Made by a program: the position numbers and the translations under genes. From assembly GCA_038106185.1 (NCBI GenBank), contig JAYODE010000018.1, positions 1 to 64,000 on the forward strand: DNA of 64,000 nucleotides, given 5' to 3'. The notes under the pieces are model-generated. The model made no database searches, was not told the DNA's origin, and saw only the letters and a program-made list of their open reading frames with translations. Positions within the stretch are counted from its first letter, which is position 1. Each line of letters begins with the position of its first letter. This DNA comes from UBA4582 sp038106185. Its GTDB lineage: Bacteria > Pseudomonadota > Gammaproteobacteria > Pseudomonadales > Azotimanducaceae. Positions 1 to 9,700 of the stretch are shown one piece after another.

Positions 1-11
1 AAAAGAAGCCC

Positions 12-848
12 TTACATCTCTCGCTGTTGGGCTTGAAATATAGTGCCGACTTTTGCCGGCGGCACTTGACAGGGACGGGGATCATGGCGTGCCCATCGCG
101 CCGCCTGACCTCTGATGATCCGCTCACCGTGAGGCTGGCTACGCACCAGATCTGTATAGGCAAAGGCATCGGCGGCGGCATAAGTCTGCAGCAGCAAGGG
201 CCGTTTTTGAGCAGACAAATTGGGCAAAGAGCCGTGTACTGTGCGGCAATTGTGAATGGTAACAGTCCCGGCGCGGCCTACCGGAAAGACGGCGGCATCG
301 ATATTCAGCGTGGGAAGATCAGCATCCCTGATGTGGCCAGTCCACCTTTCACCGTCATATTGATCATACAGGTCGCCGAGGTGGCTACCGGGTATGAACC
401 CCATCTCGCCTTGACCCGCCACGACATCTTCGAGATAGACCCCAATGGTGATCAGGTCATAGTTGGTATGTGGCCAGAACTGGATATCCTGGTGCCACTT
501 GACTGCTTCTCCACCATGGGCCCACTTAAAGTTGAGTTTACCGTGGTGGAACTTGATATTCGGGCCGAGGATCGCCTCGGCAAGATCGACAATTTCTGAC
601 TGAGCCGCAAACTCCCAATAGGTCTCATCTTGGTCCACCGGGCTGTTGAGGCGTCTCAGGCGTGGCATAGTGCTGGAATGATTCGGCTCTATATCAAACT
701 GCCGATTCGACACAGTCACGCTGCGGCTGTGATCGATAAAAGACTGGGTCACTTGGTTAAGCCGAGTTAACCAGTGATCTGAGACAAAGCCGTCGAGAAC
801 GACATAGCCGTGCTCGTGGTAATGTGCTAGCTGTGTGGCTGTGAGCAT
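12..848 (-). CDS. Phytanoyl-CoA dioxygenase (PhyH) family protein
   Basis: 278-residue protein of the Fe(II)/2-oxoglutarate dioxygenase superfamily, PhyH branch. The facial triad is visible: His119 and Asp121 in KWHQD, and the distal His205 in TVHGS. An Arg about 12 residues later (KRPLLL) fits 2-oxoglutarate binding. Family members hydroxylate acyl-CoAs or varied small molecules; the substrate here is unknown. I chose the ATG at 846-848 because GAGG lies 7 nt upstream of it; an in-frame start at 881 would add 11 unsupported residues. It is divergent from the MFS transporter at 1016, so the two may share a promoter region and a substrate. Family call is firm, role is inference. Confidence 0.85.
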   Translation of the reverse strand: MLTATQLAHYHEHGYVVLDGFVSDHWLTRLNQVTQSFIDHSRSVTVSNRQFDIEPNHSSTMPRLRRLNSPVDQDETYWEFAAQSEIVDLAEAILGPNIKFHHGKLNFKWAHGGEAVKWHQDIQFWPHTNYDLITIGVYLEDVVAGQGEMGFIPGSHLGDLYDQYDGERWTGHIRDADLPTLNIDAAVFPVGRAGTVTIHNCRTVHGSLPNLSAQKRPLLLQTYAAADAFAYTDLVRSQPHGERIIRGQAARWARHDPRPCQVPPAKVGTIFQAQQREM

Positions 849-1015
849 TGCGATGCCTCGTTTCAATATGTTTTTGACCACTGTAGCATTTCGCCCGCGT
901 CGGCCCTAGTGGTGGATTGTACTCTGCCATCCGCCCCGTCGGTCTCAACAATTGGGTTGTTTTTCGTTTGCCACTGGCAGATAGTAGGTTTGACCCCTTG
1001 AGTCGACGCCTAATT

Positions 1016-2368
1016 ATGTCAAAGCCATCATTCTTTGCCTACTTGCGCCACCGTGAAATTGATTTCATGCCCACGGGTCAGTTGCGTTGGTGGCTGTTGG
1101 GTTTAATTGTCCTAGGCTGGGCCGTGGAGCAGTATGAGGCGCTGAAAAATGGGCCCGTGCTGGTCTATATTCTGGCTGACTTTGACAAGTCGCTGGTGGA
1201 ATGGGGTCAGGTGGCTGCTGTGGCTGGACTGGTCTATAGCGCCGGGGCAATTATCTTGAGTCGAGTCGCTGATCGCTTTGGTCGAAGACCCTTGATGATC
1301 TGGCCCGTCTTTGCCTACGCGGTAATCTCGGTGCTTGGCGCTTTGGCGCCTAACTTCTGGACGCTGGCATTTTTGTTTACCGCCGGCAGTTTTTTAATGG
1401 CAGGAATGAATCCTGCGGTGCACGCGGCCTCCCGTGATTTGACCCCTCGAATGGGCCGCGCCATGGTGTACGCGTGGGTCTCACTGGCTTTTACCATCGG
1501 CGCCCTGATGTCTACTGCGGTAGCAGCTCAAACGTTGCCAATCTGGCCAGGCTGGCGCTCCCAGTATTGGATTGCCGCAGGTCTGGCTGCTGTGACGGCC
1601 CTGCTGATTTACATTTTCTATCGAGATTTGAGCCTGCGTATTCGCGGCAAAATCCTGCAGTCGCAGCTGGAACAGGTGGCAAGCGAGAGCCTCGAATCAG
1701 CGTCTCAGGCGCGCAGTGCTTATGATGATGGCCGCCTGGTTTATCGCAGCCCGCGGTTGTGGCTGCTGTCGCTGGTCATTGTGTTTTGGGCGCTCACTTA
1801 TGTGACGGTCTCCGGCTACGTACCCACTTATCTCGTACAACACCATCGTCTTGACCCGGCGCGCGCCGCGGCAGTGACATCCTATTTCTGGGTAGTCTTC
1901 ACGATCAGTGTATTTATTTCAGGCTGGCTTTCTGACAAGTTACGGGTACGCAAGACTGTGACCGCCTTTGGTGGCGTCACAACCGGCTTGTGTTTTTTTG
2001 TAGGTGCCAACCTGGATGTCGATGCATCCACAACGCTGCTGATTCTAGTCTGGTCGATGACCGGTTTTTTTGCGGGCTTCATTTATCCCGCCTGGTGTGC
2101 GATCTATTCCGAGACAGCGGAGAGCATTAGCCCCCATGGTGTTGGCCGTGCCTTTGGGATTACTGCAACCCTGTCCCCGATCGCTGGCCTGTTTCTGAAT
2201 CTCGGCTTGCCTCAGGTAGTCAATCTCTGGGGCTGGTCGACCTGGATGATGATTGCCGGTGGATGTTGCTTTTGCGTTGCTGCGCTCGTCGGAGTTGGCA
2301 AGGGCCCCTGGTGGGTGAGTCGAGCGCAAAACGCGGTGACGCCGGTATTAGCCGTCGAGAAGGTTTAG
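1016..2368 (+). CDS. MFS transporter, sugar/aromatic-acid-type
   Basis: About 450 residues, predicted polytopic inner-membrane secondary transporter. The loop between helices 2 and 3 carries the MFS signature as SRVADRFGRRPLM, and the second half has a related motif, SGWLSDKLRVRK. Length and the long central loop (around residues 205-245) are usual for 12-TM MFS proteins. Start taken at ATG 1016, where the protein begins MSKPSFF; the reading frame stays open upstream to 917 but adds a segment unlike an MFS N-terminus. It is divergent from the PhyH gene and convergent with the RNase H gene (15 bp between stops). The substrate cannot be read from sequence. Confidence 0.82.
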   Translation: MSKPSFFAYLRHREIDFMPTGQLRWWLLGLIVLGWAVEQYEALKNGPVLVYILADFDKSLVEWGQVAAVAGLVYSAGAIILSRVADRFGRRPLMIWPVFAYAVISVLGALAPNFWTLAFLFTAGSFLMAGMNPAVHAASRDLTPRMGRAMVYAWVSLAFTIGALMSTAVAAQTLPIWPGWRSQYWIAAGLAAVTALLIYIFYRDLSLRIRGKILQSQLEQVASESLESASQARSAYDDGRLVYRSPRLWLLSLVIVFWALTYVTVSGYVPTYLVQHHRLDPARAAAVTSYFWVVFTISVFISGWLSDKLRVRKTVTAFGGVTTGLCFFVGANLDVDASTTLLILVWSMTGFFAGFIYPAWCAIYSETAESISPHGVGRAFGITATLSPIAGLFLNLGLPQVVNLWGWSTWMMIAGGCCFCVAALVGVGKGPWWVSRAQNAVTPVLAVEKV

Positions 2369-2383
2369 GCTCCTGCACCGACC

Positions 2384-3127
2384 CTAGCTGGCGAGCATGG
2401 CGTCGACCTTGTCAAGGCCGTCATAAGGTAAGAACGCACTGCACTGATCTTGAATCGCCAGCAGCGATAATCGATCCGCCAGCTCGTTACCCTCAACGCC
2501 AGTGTGTGCCTTGATGTGGTCTATGTTGACCTGGCCATCCAGCGCCAGATAGTCATCGTGCATACGGATGATCAGGTCGCGGTTCGCCAGTTCTCCCACT
2601 TTTTTCTGCCAGCCTCTTGCCTTCCAGCCCAGAGCCCAGGTTGTCATGGCGTTTATGCTGTACATAGAGTCGCACAATATCTGCACTGTGAGGCCAGCTG
2701 TTAAGCGGCTGCGCGCAATCAGTAGTGCCTGATGAAGAGCATTCAGCTCAGCCGTATTGTTAGTTCCGGCGGCTTGGTAAAGGCCGTAGTGCATCTCAAT
2801 TAATTGACCCCGTAAATAGACCACCAAGCCCGATCCTGAAGGCCCTGGGTTGGGATCACAACCGCCGTCACAAAAGATGGTGATATCAATATTAGGGTTG
2901 ATGACCTGCTTCGGCGTCGACGATTTAAGTGTTGGCGTTGGAGAACGTGGGGGAGATTTTGCCGGCCCTGCACCGAAAGCAGCAACAGCACTTTCATGAC
3001 TTTCAAAGGCCTTGAATTTCGCACCAGGATAACCCGTGACGAGCGATTGCACGCTGGCCCAGTCAAAAAAGATACCCGTTTCTCGACCCGTCCAGATGAC
3101 GTAAAACTTGGGTTTCTTATTCACCAT
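2384..3127 (-). CDS. Viroplasmin-domain ribonuclease H family protein
   Basis: 247 residues in two parts. Residues 1-55 (KFYVIWTGRETGIFFDW, then KAFESHESAVAAF) match the caulimovirus viroplasmin/RNase H N-terminal hybrid-binding domain. Residues about 80-235 form an RNase HI fold with DGGCDPNPGPSG (first catalytic Asp), a conserved Glu in NTAELNALHQAL, and CDSMYSINA (next Asp). The enzyme would cut the RNA strand of RNA:DNA hybrids in the cytoplasm. This eukaryotic-RNase-H1-like architecture occurs in some bacteria in addition to the short rnhA. It may be co-transcribed with the oxidoreductase gene 45 bp upstream on the same strand. Confidence 0.88.
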   Translation of the reverse strand: MVNKKPKFYVIWTGRETGIFFDWASVQSLVTGYPGAKFKAFESHESAVAAFGAGPAKSPPRSPTPTLKSSTPKQVINPNIDITIFCDGGCDPNPGPSGSGLVVYLRGQLIEMHYGLYQAAGTNNTAELNALHQALLIARSRLTAGLTVQILCDSMYSINAMTTWALGWKARGWQKKVGELANRDLIIRMHDDYLALDGQVNIDHIKAHTGVEGNELADRLSLLAIQDQCSAFLPYDGLDKVDAMLAS

Positions 3128-3171
3128 CTTTAGTGGGGTTTGGCTGTACGACGGGTGACGACATTATCCGC

Positions 3172-3606
3172 CTAGACCGGTTCAGCAACAAAGACCGGTA
3201 TTTTTCGCGTGGTTTTCGCCTGATAGTCATTGTACGGGGGATAAGCCGCTGCCGCTGCCGCCCATAAGCGAGACCGCTCTGCCTCGTCAGTGACTTCGCG
3301 CACGTGCATATCAAAGACCTGGGTCTCATCCCGAATCTGAACCTCGGGATTGGCGCGCAGATTGTAGACCCAGACGGGATTCTTAGGTTGACCACCCATG
3401 GAGCCAACGAGGATGTAGTTAGCGTCGACCTTGACGCGCATTAACGGGATTTTACGTATTGCGCCGGACTGATTGCCCAGATGCGTGACGATGATGCAAG
3501 GCAAACCAGTTTCTAGGAGCTTAGTACCGCGGGTGCCACCGCTGCTCTCGTATAATTCAACCTGCTTGCGCACCCAATCGATCGTTGGTGGTATATAGTT
3601 TGGCAT
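3172..3606 (-). CDS. DDN-type deazaflavin (F420)-dependent nitroreductase family protein
   Basis: 144 residues with the split-barrel pattern of the deazaflavin-dependent nitroreductase family: GTRGTKLLETGLPCIIVTH, then IRKIPLMRVKVDANYILVGS, a GG..KNP.W..NL.A.P segment and a C-terminal AYPPYNDYQ tract. Members bind F420 (or flavin/heme in relatives) and reduce varied substrates. The start ATG at 3606 has AAGGAA 7 nt upstream. Family resemblance is strong. Whether this organism makes F420 cannot be seen in the window; a second F420-type enzyme is encoded at 51869-52900. Confidence 0.78.
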   Translation of the reverse strand: MPNYIPPTIDWVRKQVELYESSGGTRGTKLLETGLPCIIVTHLGNQSGAIRKIPLMRVKVDANYILVGSMGGQPKNPVWVYNLRANPEVQIRDETQVFDMHVREVTDEAERSRLWAAAAAAYPPYNDYQAKTTRKIPVFVAEPV

Positions 3607-3785
3607 GCTTTCATTCCTTGGCGCTGCTTATCGTTCTCGCATGATCGAGTAATCGCAGGGATCTGTCAATTCAGCGCCATTAGCTCGACGTTTGTCGTGT
3701 TTTTAAATTCGCCTTTCGACCCAGCCGCCTCAGGGTGCGCGTATCAGTGGCCGCACCGAGCATGCCCGCGCACATGAAACGCAGG
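3607..3785. other. Short intergenic region
   Basis: Spacer between the DDN-type gene start and the stop codon of the giant repeat protein, both on the minus strand. I see no convincing promoter, terminator or small gene in it. Confidence 0.4.
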
Positions 3786-6700
3786 CTACTCAATTCGAGT
3801 GCGGTACTCCTGGATGACTTGACCACCCGCCGGTATGACCTCGTTTAACTCTATCTGCCATTCTCGAATGGCAGGGTCATAACAAGGCGATGGCGCGCCG
3901 CCGGCGCAGGGACCGGTGGTGTTGGGGTCGTAGCTGAAGTCTTGAGCAAGGCCATCATCAAATTTTTCGCTCAACACTGTGTAGGCGCCGGACAACGAAA
4001 AGCTCGCTGTCCAGTTAATGCCGGGACGGGTCAATTCCAAGCCCAGAAATGCCCCCAGTGAGTTGGTGAGCCTCACCGCTTTCGCCGTACCCAAGCCTGT
4101 GTTTTGTATATTGTTTTGATAAGTCAGAATTTCGCCCGGAGCGACAAGACCTGCGACAGACTTGGCAATGGTCAAGGATGGTTGACCAAGAACCTCGTAA
4201 GTTGCCGTGCCACTGTCGAAAACGCGCTGTTCTCGACCCTCGCTACCGGTTACCTGAAGTGTCCAGACACCCTCTAAACCAGCCATGACACTCGGCGCAG
4301 GAATCTCAAACTCGTAGAGTCGAGCAGCAGGTAAAAGATCACCAACGTAGGTTAATACATTAACAGTGGGTGTTTGGTCCGTTGCTGCTGGGTCAGTGAG
4401 AGTCAAGGTTGGGCAGTCCAGTGGTGTGGCTCCAATACAGTTACTGTTCACGTCACTGGCGCCAAAGGCATCGGCGATGGTTGCCTGCACCCAAAGGCTG
4501 TTAGGACCGCTTGCAACCTGTCCTGGATCGATCGCTGAGGCACAGCTGAAGTCCAGTTCACAGCCGGCAGTACCGCCGTTATTCGTTGCGCTCTGATTGA
4601 AAAATTTTAGCTGGGTCACTGTGATAGAACCCAGCACCGGTAGCACCACCTGAGCATAATCGTTTATTGGTGGAACAAGTTGAGCCAGTTCTGCGTCGCG
4701 GCCTCGGCCCTGGTTATTGGTCACTGTCAGCCAAATAGAGGAGCCGGCAGGCAGCTGTACAGGGGCTGCATTGATCAGATTAAAGGTTTCCAGTGACAGG
4801 ACGCTTTGCAGCGCGATTGTCCTGGTAGCGGTACCAATCAACTGGTCGCTCACTGTATCGTTGATCCATAGCTGCACCTCGATGGCGCGATTTTTGCCCT
4901 CATTCACTCCGCTGCTACCAAGGTACAGCTTCACGTCCACAGGCCCCGCCGCGAGCGACAGGTCTCTTACGGTTGGCTGGTCCAACAGCAGCGTGTTGGT
5001 GCCGCCGCCAGCCGTCAAAATTGTACTAAAGGCGCCTGGTATGCCACGGGTCAGCGTGTTGAGGCTCAGATAAAGCTGCTTACTACCGGCTTCGGGAACC
5101 TGCGATTGTGAAAGGGTTATGGTCTGAGCAGAAGGGGTCGCGCCCGGTCCATCGGGATTGATGATAGTTGCCGTATTGTTAATCAGCATGCCCGGTGTAC
5201 CGGTGCCCACCGTCGTGGTGATAACGAGGTTACATTGGGCGCCGGCGCCGAGAAAGACGTTGGTCAGACTCACAATTCCGCTACTATGATTGGCAAGCAG
5301 TGGACTCGAGGCCTCGTCTACGCAGTTTGTCGCAGCGTTACTGTAGTCAAGGCTTAAAGGGCTCTGCTGCAGCGAGTCGGTGACTGACAGGTTGTTGGCT
5401 GGCTGTGCACCCGAGTTGATCAATGTTACGGTATAGGTGAGGGTGTCACCCGGGTTCAGGTCACCGCTAAAACCAGCCGTTTTAGTCGAGGTCGAGAGGT
5501 TCGATGCTGATAGCGTCGTAAAAGAGGCGGCCGCAGCGTGGCTGACCACAGGCGCAGTTTCCAAACCTTCATGGGCAATGACCTGCAGCGTCCAGCTACC
5601 TCTGGTGGCCGGCGGGTCTGAGTCGGTGCGGATCAAGTAAAAGAAAGTTCGCGTAGCTGGGTTGCCGTCTTCAAGTTCGCTGGAGTAAGAAAAGCAGGGT
5701 GCGTCACCCGCCTGACAGTTGGCGAGTGGCACTGCAACACCGATCGTATTATCAGGATTGCTCAGGAAGACTTGAGTGGGATTTGGGTCCACAGGGGATT
5801 GGATATCTGCCTGGCCGAAGGGATCGCTGATCGTTACTTGCGCGTAAAGGACCGAGCCTGGTTCTGGATTGGTTATCAGCGGGCCACTGCCAGATTCGTC
5901 AAGATGAAAACTGATGGAGTCGACATTGATAACCGGGTCTGGTACCAAACGTACCACAGAATAATTTCCTGCCGTGTCAAAACTATAAAGCGCTGCGTCA
6001 CGATTGTTGTTGGTCTGCAGATTACTGACGGTTAGCTGCAGACGATTACCCGCCGGAATAGTCAAGTCGGTGATCAAAGGCAGGCTGAAATTATAGGTTG
6101 TCACATTCCCATCCAGGCTGACATTTTGAGTAGTGCTACTGATGGTTGTGACGTCAAGACCAGCATGGTATCCAAGGCTTACCAACATCGACCGATTACG
6201 ATTGTTAGCCTCGCCATTGGTTTTCATCCGCAGCGCGACATTGATTGGCCCGTTGGCAGCTTCGAGTGTGATCGCTTTTGCCAATTCCGGTGTGAGATTC
6301 AGGGTGACGCTGTTAGCGCCACCGCCCAGGTTGTTTAATACCAGAAAGTCTGTGTCACCTGCGGCGTTGGGTCGAGCACGGGTGAGCAGGGGGCCATTGT
6401 CGAGTTGGGTGAGATAGAGCAGCTTGGTACCGACGGCGGCGACACCGCTGATGGTGAGATCTTCAGCATCCAGTATCTCGCTGATACCACCGTCGGCACT
6501 GATGAGTGCTCGATTTGAGATCAGGGTGCCGACCGGCGTCGCAGGTTTGATGATGACATCATATTCAACGGTCAGGGAACCCAAGGCAGGAATCACAAGT
6601 TCATCTAATACCAAATCTGTTGGTAGTGAAGGCGGATCGGAGACGGCGACGCCGTTAACCCTGAGAGAACCGGAAATGTAGGCTACATGGGCATCGATGG

Positions 6701-9700
6701 TGTCAGTCAATGCAAGGTTAACGGGCGACTTGCCGCCTGTTTCCAGCAGGTTGATCGAATAGTGCAGGGTATCACCGGGATTAGTGTCAGCATTGCTGCC
6801 AGAAGTTAAATTCGCGACTGTCTTATAGGAGTCCTCGAGGTTGACGCTAGCATTATTGACATTGAGCAGAACGTGACGACTGGCACTCACCAGCGCTTCA
6901 GTACCCTCAAATGCAGTCACCTGAAACAGCCAGTCGCCAAGCTCGTTCAGATTGTAGGTGGGTGGAGTCAGTGCAAATTGAAAGAACCTTTGGCTACCAA
7001 TATCAGGTTGGGTTGAGGGTATCGTCATGGCTTCCCCCATGATCGGTGTGGCCAGTGATGGTGCTGTCACGAAGAGGCGCGCCGAGGTGATATCTGCGGC
7101 ACCAAATGGATCTTCGACTGTTGCTCGCACCCACAGGGACGAGCTTTCTGCGGCCGAGTCCAGCTGAACGCCGCCGCTGTCGATGTCGTTATCAAAAAAC
7201 TCGATGGCTGTAACGACGAGGGGCTCAAGGGCATTGAGCGATACCAGGCTCGAATGATCACCAACGCCCGCATCCTTCATACTATGCAATGTCACTGATT
7301 CGCCGGCAACCGGGGTGGTATTGGTGAAAGTCAGCGTCAAGGAGCTATTCGCAAGCAGCGGCAAGTCGTTGGCGAGGTCAATCTGGAAAGGAAGATACTG
7401 AGCGCCTGTAATGCCGGGTAACAGATTGACATTGACTGTATCGGTGCCAATGACGCCAGTTGATGCACCTGTGTAACCCAGCGTTGCCTGGATTTGACGC
7501 TCGCCACCAAAACTCGTGTCAAGACTGATCCAGAGACCCAGCTCGATACTGCCGGCAGCCAGCGTGAGATCTGCTTGCAGCACTGGCGCCAGCGTCAGGG
7601 TTACAGTCCCACCCTGGCTACTGACTGTGCGAAGAGTGTCGATTATCGGCAGGGTTCGGTCCAGGCTGGGCGACGTTGCCAGATTGTCGACGTATAAGGG
7701 CTTATTGCCACCCCCGATACTGAACGGACTGATCACAACAGAGGGTGCGGTCGCAGTTACATCTGTCCCCATATTGTCGACTGAAAGGGTGGCGTCGATA
7801 ATGTCGCCAATAGAGACTGATGTTGATACCTCGACGCTAAAGGTGACCGTTACCGAGGCCCCGCCGTCAAGGTTGATGTTTGAGATAACCAGATCAGTGC
7901 TTGAAGGTATGATGGTGGCTGTCGCGCTGCCAGATACCATGACATTGCTGAGGTTAGTGGTGCCGCTAGGTATCGCCTCGGCAATAGCGACGGTTGTACT
8001 CGTCGTGCCGGCATTGTGAATGACGATGCTGTAAGTTAAAACGTCACCCACGTCCCCAAAGAGCGGGGTGACTGTGTAGGTGGCATCGACCGCAGGCACC
8101 GTGGTTGTGAAACTGTTCACCTCGGTGTGGGTAATAACTCCTTCCTGGCCCTCAGCTGCGGTAATCGTTGCGACCCACAAGCCGGGGTTGACGAAGGTAA
8201 CGGGCGGTATCTCATAGGCGTAGACATAGGTCTTACGGCCGTCGATGGTGCTAACCGAGCTTTCTGTCATGGTGATCTTGCTGACCTGCTCGACCAGATC
8301 AGGGTCAACCAGCGTCAGCTTCGCACCAGTGATGTCAAAGGCGCCAAAGGGATCGCTGACAACCGTCTCGATATATATGGTGTTACCCGCTTCTATCAGA
8401 TGGGTGGGTGAGGCCAGTGCATTATTGCGATCTGAGTCCGAATAAAAATCGATGCTCTCGACATTGATGACATTGACGGCATCCAGGACCACACTCGACT
8501 TAATCCCGTTGAGTTGCGCGTGTAGTTTGATATTGCCCAAGGAGCCGCCGCCGTTGGTGATCGTCAGCGTGATGTCTTCGCCGCTACCAAGGTCCGTGAT
8601 GGCCGAATCGAGCGTCACTTGAAACGGGAATAACTGAGCGCCGCTACTACCGCTATTCATGCTCACGCCTGAAAGACTGGTGCTGGTTCCGATGAGGGTC
8701 CCTGACTGGTAATGCAATGTCGCAGACAGGTCATAGACACCGGTGTTCTCTGCTTCAATCCAGACCGAGACCGGAATAATGCCGGCTCGTATGTTCAGGT
8801 TGCCAGCTAACAACGGATTAAGGGTCAGCATTTTGCTGGTGCCAGGCGCGAGGGAGACCAGGCTGTCGATATCCGGCGGACTGCGGGTTAAAAATCCGGT
8901 GCCATTCAGATCGTCCAGATAGAGTATCTTCGCGCCGCTTGCCAAACCAGCAACAAACAGAGTGGGTGCCGTGACAGATTGGTTCGCCCCATTGTCCTGG
9001 GTGATCTCGAGGGCGCTGTTGATCAGGCTGCCAGCGACAGCGCTCGGTTTGACCGTCACATCGTAAACCACCAGGCAGCTCTCGTTAGCAGCCAGAGAAG
9101 GGTAGGTGATTGTGATGACGCCGCCGGCTTCGAAGACCGTCAGGCCAGAACAGCTTAAGGTCGGTTGAAAGGTCAGGTTCGTGGTTTGAGCGTCGAGCAA
9201 ACCGGTCATTACCAGGTTCGTCGCAGCAATCCCCGCTGACTCCTGCAGTCTGAGGGTGTAGCGGATACTGTCACCCGCCTCCAGGAGACCACCGTTGATG
9301 TCGATGACCGTCAAATCAGATGCGGACAGGTCGCTGGGCGTTCCAGAAATTACAGGTGTGATATCACGGTCGACGTTGTTGTTGACACTGGTCTTGGCCA
9401 TGACATCGAACAGACCATTGATCGCGCTTTCTTCGAAGAAATTGACCGGATCAAATTGGTTCGAATCGGTATGTTTGCCGGTAAAGGTCGTACAGCTGTC
9501 TATTAGTCCATTGCACAGTGATGCATAGACAATATTAGTCACCGGTGATAGGCCGCTTGTGACATCGACGTTAACGACGATGTCGGGCAAATATTCACTG
9601 CGATTGAGTTTTCCGCCGGGCAACGTTGCCAGATCATAGGTGCAGCTCAGCTTGTTATCGATGAAGTCAGTGGCCGTGCAGTCCCAACCGGGTGCAGTGA

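Noticed and set aside
27..599. 190-codon plus-strand open frame opposite the PhyH gene
   Set aside because: It is the antisense of a coding region with intact PhyH catalytic residues, and has no recognisable domain of its own.
7494..8411. Long plus-strand frames within the giant repeat gene
   Set aside because: They are opposite-strand shadows of the repeat protein; hydrophobic valine-rich translations arise from its Thr/Asp-rich codons.
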